6,445 nucleotides of DNA from Desulfonema limicola (GTDB lineage Bacteria; Desulfobacterota; Desulfobacteria; Desulfobacterales; DYRC01), in assembly GCA_020718925.1 (NCBI GenBank), contig DYRC01000238.1, positions 1-6,445 on the forward strand, written 5' to 3'. The position numbers and the translations under genes were made by a program. Within the stretch, counting starts at the first letter, position 1; each line of letters begins with the position of its first letter. A model generated the notes under the pieces. It did no database searches, was not told where the DNA came from, and worked only from the letters and a program-made list of their open reading frames with translations. Shown here one piece after another: positions 1-6,181 of this stretch.

Positions 1-31
1 TATATCAATCTTCCGATAAAAAATTGCTGTC

Positions 32-60
32 TTGACTTATTTCACAATCACAGTTACAAA
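32..60 (+). promoter_or_regulatory. Candidate sigma-70-type promoter of the nuclease gene
   Basis: A TTGACT -35 hexamer (32-37) is followed after exactly 17 bp by TACAAA (55-60), a 4/6 match to the -10 consensus. With the usual -10 to +1 distance, transcription would start at or within a base or two of the ATG at 67. That would give a leaderless message, and no Shine-Dalgarno-like sequence precedes this ATG. This rests on hexamer matching only, and the -10 is modest. Confidence 0.35.
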
Positions 61-66
61 CGGCGC

Positions 67-735
67 ATGAAAACCTCATGCTCACGCATTCTTAAAATGG
101 TTCTTATCGGCATTCTGCTTACGCTTTCAGCATTGACAGCAGACGCAGTCGATACTTGGAAAGGGCAGGTCGTGTCAGTTACAGACGGAGATACGATCAC
201 TGTGAAGCATTCAGATTCACCAGAAAAAATAAGACTTTACGGTATTGATGCACCGGAAATAGAACAACCTTTTGGTCAAGAGGCTCACAAGTTTGTGCAT
301 AACTTGTTGAATTTGCAGATGGTAGAGGTCAAGCCGATAGAAGTCAAGGGGAACAGCGAACAGTACGAACGTACAGTGGCATGGATTTATTATGGGGAAG
401 GTAAAAACCGGAAATGCCTGAACGAAGAGATTTTGAAAGCCGGGCTTGCTTGGCATTATAAAGATTTTTCCAAAGATCAGAATCTTGCAGATTTGGAAAA
501 GGAAGCCCATACAAAGAAAGTCGGATTATGGGCTGATCCGATTCCGCCGTGGGAATTTCGGGCAGGAAAGACCGGAGGTATAAAAGAGGTTCACGGCAAC
601 ACAATTACGAAGGTTTATCACAAGGCAAGCTGTAAGGACTATGACTGTGATAACTGCACGACAATATTCAAAAGCAATGAAGAAGCAGAAGCAGCGGGTT
701 ACAGACCGTGCGGAAATTGCAAGCCCGGCAAATAA
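67..735 (+). CDS. Exported staphylococcal-nuclease-like (thermonuclease family) protein with C-terminal cysteine-rich module
   Basis: Predicted Ca2+-dependent phosphodiesterase of the SNase fold, acting on DNA or RNA outside the cytoplasm. Residues 1-27 form a signal peptide: a basic N-region with K2, R7 and K10, a hydrophobic core at about 11-24, and an Ala-Asp-Ala cleavage site at 25-27. The SNase domain covers about 31-157. Counterparts of the S. aureus metal and catalytic residues are visible: D42 (in DGDT), R56, D61 and E64 (in RLYGIDAPE), and R102 (in YERT, where YGR is usual). Residues about 177-219 form a separate module with C189, C194, C197, C216 and C219 plus the AGYRPC signature. 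This resembles the Ada-type metal-binding tail found on some SNase-family proteins. M1 was chosen because it keeps the charged N-region; M11 is the alternative. It probably acts in the periplasm or medium for nucleic-acid scavenging or turnover; the substrate is not known. The next gene, eno, begins 48 bp downstream. Confidence 0.9.
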   Translation: MKTSCSRILKMVLIGILLTLSALTADAVDTWKGQVVSVTDGDTITVKHSDSPEKIRLYGIDAPEIEQPFGQEAHKFVHNLLNLQMVEVKPIEVKGNSEQYERTVAWIYYGEGKNRKCLNEEILKAGLAWHYKDFSKDQNLADLEKEAHTKKVGLWADPIPPWEFRAGKTGGIKEVHGNTITKVYHKASCKDYDCDNCTTIFKSNEEAEAAGYRPCGNCKPGK

Positions 736-772
736 GGCGAACTACCGCCAATTTTGTAAATCATCAAATTCA

Positions 773-778
773 AAGGAG
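773..778 (+). promoter_or_regulatory. Ribosome binding site of eno
   Basis: AAGGAG lies 5 nt before the ATG at 784, a near-ideal Shine-Dalgarno that fixes the enolase start. No convincing promoter is visible in the 48-bp gap after the nuclease gene. Transcription of eno may read through from upstream or begin inside the nuclease gene. Confidence 0.8.
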
Positions 779-783
779 AAACC

Positions 784-2061
784 ATGACCGATATAATTGA
801 CGTAAAAGCAAGGGAAATTTTGGATTCCAGAGGAAATCCGACGGTTGAAGCCGAAGTAACATTGGCATGCGGCGCAATCGGACGCGCGGCAGTGCCGTCA
901 GGCGCGTCCACAGGCACACGCGAAGCATTGGAACTCAGAGACAAAGAATCCAAACGCTATGGCGGCAAGGGCGTTGTTGCGGCGGTAAATAACGTGATTA
1001 ACGAAATCGCTCCGGCAATTGCAGGCATGAGCGCAGCAGATCAGACCAGCGTTGATGCGGCAATGCTTGAATTGGACGGTACGCCGAACAAATCCCGGCT
1101 CGGCGCAAATGCGATTCTGGGCGTTTCAATGGCAACGGCAAGAGCAGCGGCGCTGGCTTACGGACAGAGCCTTTACCGCTATCTTGGCGGGCTGAATGCG
1201 CGGTATCTGCCGGTTCCCATGATGAACATCATCAACGGCGGCGCACATGCCAGCAACAACTTGGATATTCAGGAGTTTATGATTATTCCGGTCGGCGCGA
1301 CCTGCATTGTTGATGCGGTGCGGATGGGCGCAGAAACCTTTCACGCCCTCAAATCCATTCTGAAAGAAAAAGGACTCAGCACCGCAGTCGGCGATGAAGG
1401 CGGATTTGCGCCGAATTTGGAATCCAATGAAGCCGCCCTGAAGCTGATTATGAGCGCGATTGAAAAAGCGGGCTATGTTGCCGGCGAAGACATCGGCATT
1501 GCCTTGGATGTGGCGTCCAGCGAATTTTTCAACGAAGGAAAATATCATCTCAAATCCGAAAACAAGATTCTCACGGCTGAGGAAATGACGGATTATTATG
1601 AAAAGCTGGTTGAGGTCTATCCGATTTTGTCCATTGAAGACGGGCTGGCGGAAGGCGACTGGGAAGGCTGGGGAGAAATGACGGATCGGCTGGGCGATCT
1701 GGTTCAGTTGGTAGGCGATGATATTTTCGTAACCAATCCTGAAATTCTTGCCAAAGGCATTGAAGAAGGCGTTGCCAACTCAATTTTAATCAAGCTCAAT
1801 CAGATCGGCACGGTTACAGAAACCTTGAATGCGATTGAAATGGCAAAGCAAGCCGGATATACGACCGTGATTTCGCATCGTTCCGGTGAAACCGAAGACA
1901 CCTTTATTGCTGATCTTGCGGTGGCAATCAACGCGGGGCAGATCAAAACCGGCTCGTTGTCCAGAACTGACCGGATTGCCAAGTATAATCAGTTGATCCG
2001 CATTGAAGAGGAATTGGGCAAGGCTGCCATGTTTTCAGAAGATATTTTTATTTTGGGATAA
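784..2061 (+). CDS. eno: Enolase (phosphopyruvate hydratase)
   Basis: Catalyses the reversible dehydration of 2-phosphoglycerate to phosphoenolpyruvate in glycolysis and gluconeogenesis. It is a cytoplasmic Mg2+ enzyme, and in many bacteria also a component of the RNA degradosome. The 425-residue length is normal for the family. The N-terminal domain opens with the DVKAREILDSRGNPTVE signature. In the barrel domain the general acid is E205 (in GDEGGFAPN) and the general base is K337 (in LIKLNQIGT). Metal ligands are D242, E285 and D312. The SHRSGET substrate loop is at 364-370 and the conserved substrate lysine is K388 (in KTGSLSRTDRIAKYNQ). Nothing is missing, so an active enzyme is expected. 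The start is supported by a strong RBS. pyrG follows after 9 bp, so the two are probably cotranscribed. Confidence 0.99.
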   Translation: MTDIIDVKAREILDSRGNPTVEAEVTLACGAIGRAAVPSGASTGTREALELRDKESKRYGGKGVVAAVNNVINEIAPAIAGMSAADQTSVDAAMLELDGTPNKSRLGANAILGVSMATARAAALAYGQSLYRYLGGLNARYLPVPMMNIINGGAHASNNLDIQEFMIIPVGATCIVDAVRMGAETFHALKSILKEKGLSTAVGDEGGFAPNLESNEAALKLIMSAIEKAGYVAGEDIGIALDVASSEFFNEGKYHLKSENKILTAEEMTDYYEKLVEVYPILSIEDGLAEGDWEGWGEMTDRLGDLVQLVGDDIFVTNPEILAKGIEEGVANSILIKLNQIGTVTETLNAIEMAKQAGYTTVISHRSGETEDTFIADLAVAINAGQIKTGSLSRTDRIAKYNQLIRIEEELGKAAMFSEDIFILG

Positions 2062-2070
2062 TTTGAAATT

Positions 2071-3714
2071 ATGTCATGTAATTCAAAATTTATTTTCGTA
2101 ACCGGCGGGGTCTTGTCTTCGCTGGGTAAAGGGCTTGCGTCTGCGTCAATCGGCGCTTTGTTGGAAAGCCGGGGACTCCGCGTTACGATTCAGAAACTTG
2201 ACCCGTATATCAATGTTGATCCGGGAACCATGAATCCGTTTCAGCACGGCGAGGTCTTTGTAACAGATGACGGGGCTGAAACGGATTTGGATCTGGGGCA
2301 TTATGAGCGGTTCACCACCGCGCGGATGGGTCAGAACAACAATTTCACCAGCGGAAAAATTTATCATTCCGTCATCACCAAAGAGCGCAGAGGCGATTAT
2401 CTGGGCGGTACGGTTCAGGTGATTCCGCATATTACCGATGAAATCAAAAACAGCATCCGCTTAGTGTCCTGCGGCGTGGATATTGTGATTGTGGAAATCG
2501 GCGGCACCATCGGCGATATTGAAAGCCTGCCGTTTTTGGAGGCGGTGCGCCAATTCAAAGCAGATGTGGGCAAGGAAAACGTGCTTTACATCCATCTGAC
2601 CTTTGTGCCGTATATCGGAACTGCGGGGGAAGTCAAAACCAAACCCACGCAGCACAGCGTCAAGGAACTCAGGGGCATCGGCATTCAGCCGGATATTCTG
2701 CTCTGCCGCACGGATCGGGAACTGTCCAAAGACATCAAATCCAAAATCGCCTTGTTCTGCAATGTGAGCGTGGATGCGGTCATTACGGCAAAAGATGTGT
2801 CCTGTATTTATGAAGTTCCGATGAATTTTCATAAAGAGGGTTTGGATGATAAGATTATAGAATTGCTTCATATCTGGACTCGCGCCCCGCGCCTTGAAAA
2901 ATGGGAAACCCTGATAGAAAAAATCAAGTCTCCGGCGCATTCTGTTACCATCGCCATTGTCGGCAAGTATGTGAATCTGATCGAATCATATAAAAGTCTC
3001 AATGAGGCATTGACACATGGCGGTATCCCCAATGACTGCCGGGTTAATCTCAGGTTTATTGACTCGGAAAAAATAACACCTGAAAGCTACGCTGAGACGC
3101 TGTCTTCTGCGGATGGCATTCTGATTCCGGGCGGATTCGGCTCACGCGGTGTTGAGGGAAAAATCTGCGCTGCCCGGTATGCCAGAGAAAATAAAATCCC
3201 ATTTTTCGGGATCTGTCTGGGAATGCAGCTGGCAGTTGCCGAATATGCCCGAACCATGCTCGGACTTGATGGCGCAAACAGCGCGGAGTTTGATGAACAC
3301 ACGCCGCATCCGGTGATTTATCTGATGAAGGAATGGTATGATGAAAAAAGCAATCTCCTGCATCGCCGGGATGAGATGTCTGATAAAGGCGGGACTATGC
3401 GGCTGGGCGCGTATCCATGCCGGTTAAAGTCCGGCTCTCTGGCTTATGACGCATACAACTCTCAGGAAATCTCAGAAAGACATCGGCATCGCTATGAGTT
3501 TAACAACGCCTATCGGGAACAGCTTGAGGCAAAAGGATTGATCATCAGCGGGCTTTCTCCTGACGGAGAACTTGTAGAAATTATTGAAATCAGAGAACAT
3601 CCCTGGTTTTTAGGCTGTCAGTTTCATCCTGAGTTCAAATCCACGCCTATGTCGCCTCATCCGTTGTTTGCGGCGTTTATCAAGGCTGCTTTGGCAAAAT
3701 TTCAGGATTGTTAA
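2071..3714 (+). CDS. pyrG: CTP synthase (glutamine-hydrolysing)
   Basis: Makes CTP from UTP, ATP and glutamine, the last step of de novo pyrimidine nucleotide synthesis, in the cytoplasm as a homotetramer. The 547 residues match the family (E. coli 545). The N-terminal synthetase domain (about 1-270) has the GGVLSSLGKG nucleotide loop at 12-21, the KLDPYINVDPGTM motif, and Mg2+ ligands D74 and E142, equivalent to E. coli D72 and E140. The C-terminal class I glutamine amidotransferase domain (about 290-545) has nucleophile C382 (in GICLGMQ) and the catalytic pair H519 and E521 (in FHPEF). It starts 9 bp after eno with no clear Shine-Dalgarno in the gap, which suggests translational coupling to eno. 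No intrinsic terminator is visible after the stop codon. Allosteric control by GTP and feedback by CTP are family properties, not seen here. Confidence 0.99.
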   Translation: MSCNSKFIFVTGGVLSSLGKGLASASIGALLESRGLRVTIQKLDPYINVDPGTMNPFQHGEVFVTDDGAETDLDLGHYERFTTARMGQNNNFTSGKIYHSVITKERRGDYLGGTVQVIPHITDEIKNSIRLVSCGVDIVIVEIGGTIGDIESLPFLEAVRQFKADVGKENVLYIHLTFVPYIGTAGEVKTKPTQHSVKELRGIGIQPDILLCRTDRELSKDIKSKIALFCNVSVDAVITAKDVSCIYEVPMNFHKEGLDDKIIELLHIWTRAPRLEKWETLIEKIKSPAHSVTIAIVGKYVNLIESYKSLNEALTHGGIPNDCRVNLRFIDSEKITPESYAETLSSADGILIPGGFGSRGVEGKICAARYARENKIPFFGICLGMQLAVAEYARTMLGLDGANSAEFDEHTPHPVIYLMKEWYDEKSNLLHRRDEMSDKGGTMRLGAYPCRLKSGSLAYDAYNSQEISERHRHRYEFNNAYREQLEAKGLIISGLSPDGELVEIIEIREHPWFLGCQFHPEFKSTPMSPHPLFAAFIKAALAKFQDC

Positions 3715-3725
3715 TGTAAGAAATA

Positions 3726-3754
3726 TTGACATGGTGCATATTATTATTCATAAA
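3726..3754 (+). promoter_or_regulatory. Candidate sigma-70-type promoter of the zinc-ribbon/PATAN-moeA unit
   Basis: A perfect TTGACA -35 (3726-3731), a 17-bp spacer and CATAAA (3749-3754, 4/6 match) lie just after the pyrG stop. The start site would fall near 3761, leaving a leader of about 30 nt. Inside and just upstream of that leader, GTTTTTT occurs twice (3756-3762 and 3767-3773), exactly 11 bp apart. The spacer is very AT-rich and holds other -10-like TATTAT strings, so the exact -10 is uncertain. Confidence 0.55.
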
Positions 3755-3775
3755 CGTTTTTTAGCTGTTTTTTCA

Positions 3776-3784
3776 AAGGGGTGA
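3776..3784 (+). promoter_or_regulatory. Ribosome binding site of the zinc-ribbon/PATAN gene
   Basis: AAGGGGTGA closely resembles the anti-Shine-Dalgarno complement and ends 6 nt before the ATG at 3791. It supports that start, which places the first zinc-ribbon cysteine at residue 12. Confidence 0.7.
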
Positions 3785-3790
3785 ACGTCC

Positions 3791-4558
3791 ATGTCATCAT
3801 ACAGCATTAAAGAGTTCAAGCATTGTCCGTTTTGCGGCAGAATATGGATGTCTGTTACTGCCGCCTCTAACGGACAATTTTCGGTCAGTTGTCTATGCGG
3901 GGCAAACGGTCCCAAGGAAAAAAATAAAGAAGAGGCTATCCGGGCATGGAATACCCGGGATCAGCATCTGCTTTGGAATCCTTTCAGGCTTTCTATCCGC
4001 TTTCCCAAAGATACGCATTCTGTTGATTTCAAGGGAAGTCTTGAATCATTTGATCTTGCCACAATTTTACAGATGCTTTCCGCAAAAGAAAAAACAGGAA
4101 TCTTATATCTGACCAAAGGGCATGTCAAAAGCACGATATGCCTGAAAAACGGCAATATCATTGCCGCCAGCGACAGCAACGGCATGAGGCTGGGGCAGAT
4201 TCTGTTCAAAAACGGCATGATTTCTCAAAAAAAGCTGAAAGAAGCATTAAAAACATCCAAAGAATCCGGCAAAATGCTGGGCGAAGTCCTGTTGACTATG
4301 AAGTATATCAGCGAAGAAACCCTGATAGAGGTGATTCATCAGCAGGTGCAGGAAGCGGTGTTGGAACTTTTTTTCTGGAAAGAAGGCTCCTTTGAATACC
4401 GGGACTGCAATCTGGATTTTGATATCAAAAGTGTCAAAGAAATCAATACGATGGAAATTATCATGGAATCGGTACACCGGATGGATGAATGGGATGAGAT
4501 TCGGCGGCGCAAAGAAGAGATGGACCCGGATTTCGTGGAAAAGATTATATACAGGTGA
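3791..4558 (+). CDS. Lar-like zinc-ribbon/PATAN (DUF4388) protein with embedded MshEN-type tandem motif
   Basis: This 255-residue cytoplasmic protein has no signal peptide or membrane segment. Residues about 8-56 resemble the restriction-alleviation protein Lar family: C12-x2-C15-G, then C34-x-C36-G-A, a GP pair, and the closing EEAIRAWNTR. Residues about 79-205 match the PATAN/DUF4388 pattern: FKGSLESFDLATILQML, KTGILYL, a G-N-I-I-A-A turn, and the closing W-K-E-G-S-F-E-Y. Inserted within it, 133-156 and 162-185 are two 24-residue copies of an R-L-G-x2-L-x3-G-type motif with a 5-residue spacer, the layout of the c-di-GMP-binding MshEN domain. The tail (about 205-255) is acidic and highly charged. 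PATAN proteins are usually linked to two-component or chemotaxis-like signalling, so a regulatory or adaptor role is likely, but the actual function is unknown. Its stop overlaps the alternative GTG start of moeA, and it probably has its own promoter. Confidence 0.88.
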   Translation: MSSYSIKEFKHCPFCGRIWMSVTAASNGQFSVSCLCGANGPKEKNKEEAIRAWNTRDQHLLWNPFRLSIRFPKDTHSVDFKGSLESFDLATILQMLSAKEKTGILYLTKGHVKSTICLKNGNIIAASDSNGMRLGQILFKNGMISQKKLKEALKTSKESGKMLGEVLLTMKYISEETLIEVIHQQVQEAVLELFFWKEGSFEYRDCNLDFDIKSVKEINTMEIIMESVHRMDEWDEIRRRKEEMDPDFVEKIIYR

Positions 4559-4560
4559 GC

Positions 4561-5787
4561 ATGACAAAGGAATTTTTCAAGGTAACGGATTTGAACAAGG
4601 TCTTGGAATACCGCCGCATATTTTCCAAAGTAACGGCTGAAGACGTTGATATTTCAGAGACCACCGGGCGGATTTTAGCCAAAGACATCATTTCCGATAC
4701 TGACCTGCCGGATTTTATGCGGACAACTATGGATGGCTATGCCATCAGCGCGTCTTCAAGTTACGGCGCCACCGAAGCCAATCCGGGCTGGCTTACGATA
4801 AAAGGCGCAATTGCAATGGGAGATATCCCGTCATTTCGCATCGGTCCCGGCGAATCTGCCCGGATTGCCACCGGCGGAATGCTGCCGCAGGGCGCGGATT
4901 CCGTAATGATGATTGAGCATACGGAACCCGTTGATGAGCATTCTGTTGAAATTTATAAAAGCATTGCGCCGGGGCAGCATGTCATTGACATCGGAGAGGA
5001 TTTCAGAAAAGGCGAGATACTGCTTTGCTGCGGGCAGCGTATCCGGGCGCAGGAAACCGGGCTTTTGGCGGCTTTCGGAAAACAGAATGTCCTTGTATAT
5101 CGGAAGCCCAAAATTGCAATTATTTCTACCGGCGATGAAGTTGTTCCGATTGACCATACACCGGGGCTTGGCAAAATTCGGGACATCAACACTTACACCT
5201 TAGCCGGTTTGGTGAAAGAAGCAGGCGGAATTCCGCATTCTTACGGCATTATACCGGATGTATATGACGCGCTGTATCAATCATGCCGTCAGGCTGTCGA
5301 AGCATCAGATATGGTGCTGATTTCCGGCGGAAGCTCGGTCGGCGTGCGCGATCTGACCATTGATGTGCTGGCTTCACTGCCTGATGCGAAAATTCTGGTG
5401 CATGGCATTTCTATCAGCCCCGGCAAGCCTACGATTTTAGCCAAAGTAGGAAATTGCGCCTTTTGGGGATTGCCCGGTCATGTCGTGTCGGCAATGGTAG
5501 TGTTTTCCGTGGTGGTTAAACCGTTTATTGAGCATATCTGCGGACTTGCCGTCAGTCGGGAAGTTAAAATTCCGGCAATTCTGACCCGAAATATCGCCTC
5601 AGTTCACGGGCGCACGGATTATGTGCGGGTTCGCCTGCTTGAAAAAGATGGCAAACTATGCGCCGAACCGATTCTGGGCAAATCCGGCTTAATCAATACG
5701 ATGGTCAAAGCTGACGGACTGATTGAAATTGATATGAATACCGAAGGGTTGTATCAGGGGGCGGAAGTGTGGGTGATTCCTGTATGA
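4561..5787 (+). CDS. moeA: Molybdopterin molybdenumtransferase MoeA
   Basis: Inserts molybdate (or tungstate in some organisms) into adenylylated molybdopterin, the final common step of molybdenum cofactor synthesis, in the cytoplasm. The 408 residues suit the family. MoeA N-terminal domains I/II (about 1-170) include the T-M-D-G-Y-A motif with D58, equivalent to E. coli D59. The central MoCF-binding domain (about 180-330) has T-G-D-E at 190-193, SGGSSVGVRD at 255-264, SPGKPT at 286-291 and G-L-P-G-H at 303-307. A MoeA C-terminal domain IV follows (about 340-408). For the start, the ATG at 4561 is preferred because AGGTGA (4553-4558) pairs like the 3' part of a Shine-Dalgarno at the right distance. 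A GTG at 4555 in the same frame overlaps the upstream stop and would add two residues. Either way it is translationally coupled to the zinc-ribbon/PATAN gene. No moaA, moaB or mobA-like gene is in the window. Confidence 0.96.
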   Translation: MTKEFFKVTDLNKVLEYRRIFSKVTAEDVDISETTGRILAKDIISDTDLPDFMRTTMDGYAISASSSYGATEANPGWLTIKGAIAMGDIPSFRIGPGESARIATGGMLPQGADSVMMIEHTEPVDEHSVEIYKSIAPGQHVIDIGEDFRKGEILLCCGQRIRAQETGLLAAFGKQNVLVYRKPKIAIISTGDEVVPIDHTPGLGKIRDINTYTLAGLVKEAGGIPHSYGIIPDVYDALYQSCRQAVEASDMVLISGGSSVGVRDLTIDVLASLPDAKILVHGISISPGKPTILAKVGNCAFWGLPGHVVSAMVVFSVVVKPFIEHICGLAVSREVKIPAILTRNIASVHGRTDYVRVRLLEKDGKLCAEPILGKSGLINTMVKADGLIEIDMNTEGLYQGAEVWVIPV

Positions 5788-5912
5788 TATTTAATTATAG
5801 CAAGCCGATATTCTGCCGGATTACGGCTATCACAAGCTCATCATGCCGCGAAGGAAATCCCGGCGTAAAGAAATTCTGCTGCCTGCATAAAGCTGATAAA
5901 AACAAAAATCCC

Positions 5913-5941
5913 TTGACAATCCCCCATATTCATTCGATAAT
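5913..5941 (+). promoter_or_regulatory. Strong sigma-70-type promoter candidate upstream of the truncated secreted-protein gene
   Basis: A perfect TTGACA (5913-5918), a 17-bp spacer and GATAAT (5936-5941, 5/6 match) form the best promoter-like sequence in the window. It sits in the 235-bp non-coding gap after moeA. Transcription would start near 5948 and give a leader of about 75 nt before the ATG at 6023. The leader begins close to a run of nine A residues (5951-5959). The rest of the gap holds only short weak inverted repeats near 5797-5830. Confidence 0.65.
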
Positions 5942-6011
5942 TCCTACCCCAAAAAAAAACGGTTCCGATTGAAAAGCTCCTTATCTGAGCATAATGCCCC
6001 CAACCCCGCAT

Positions 6012-6015
6012 GGAG
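6012..6015 (+). promoter_or_regulatory. Ribosome binding site deciding the start at 6023
   Basis: GGAG lies 7 nt before the ATG at 6023. This favours 6023 over upstream in-frame starts such as the TTG at 5969, which would place 18 non-hydrophobic residues ahead of an otherwise normal signal peptide. Confidence 0.6.
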
Positions 6016-6022
6016 ATTAGCC

Positions 6023-6181
6023 ATGAAAAGAATGCTTTATCCGTTTTTAGCACTTTGGATGATAGGGCTTGCGTTTCCGATGTTGGGAAATGCTGCGATT
6101 TATTATGTCAACGCCGCCGCTACAGGCGCAAACAACGGATCTTTACGGACTGATTTTTACAGCAAAGCCGGTCTGACATGA
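6023..6181 (+). pseudogene. Truncated N-terminus of a secreted, probably beta-helix, surface protein
   Basis: This 52-codon reading frame encodes a clear signal peptide: K2 and R3, then a hydrophobic core at about 4-21, with a G-N-A site at 22-24. It is followed by IYYVNAAATGANNGS (26-40). That Y-Y-V-N-x-A-A-x-G-x-N-N-G-S start is typical of large secreted right-handed beta-helix or PKD/cadherin-type proteins. In those it normally continues with S-W and a D-L-Q repeat over hundreds of residues. Here the resemblance ends at about residue 40 (near 6140), and 12 unrelated residues lead to a TGA at 6179. The stop overlaps the start of the DUF2887 gene as ATGA (6178-6181). It has its own promoter and RBS, so a short exported peptide could still be made. 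It is called a pseudogene fragment because the passenger domain is gone, but a genuine small secreted protein cannot be excluded. Confidence 0.6.

Noticed and set aside
736..754. GGCG...CGCC inverted repeat followed by a short T run after the nuclease stop, a possible terminator.
   Set aside because: The stem is only 4 bp and the T run is 4 nt, too weak to call an intrinsic terminator.
1126..1548. Long minus-strand open frame inside eno (140 codons), with similar ones inside pyrG and moeA.
   Set aside because: These lie opposite fully conserved enzyme genes, have no recognisable domains and reflect codon bias of the real strand.
4138..4640. Plus-strand overlapping frames inside the zinc-ribbon/PATAN gene and at its junction with moeA.
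   Set aside because: They are out-of-frame shadows of two well-supported genes, with no Shine-Dalgarno and low-complexity basic translations.
5797..5830. Short inverted repeats (ATAGC/GCTAT and GCCG/CGGC) just after moeA.
   Set aside because: The two stems compete for the same bases, each is 4-5 bp, and no T run follows; terminator activity is not supported.
5784..5972. A 62-codon frame whose ATG overlaps the moeA stop (ATGA).
   Set aside because: The composition is not protein-like, no family is recognisable, and the frame runs straight through the strong promoter at 5913-5941. The overlap with the stop is probably chance.
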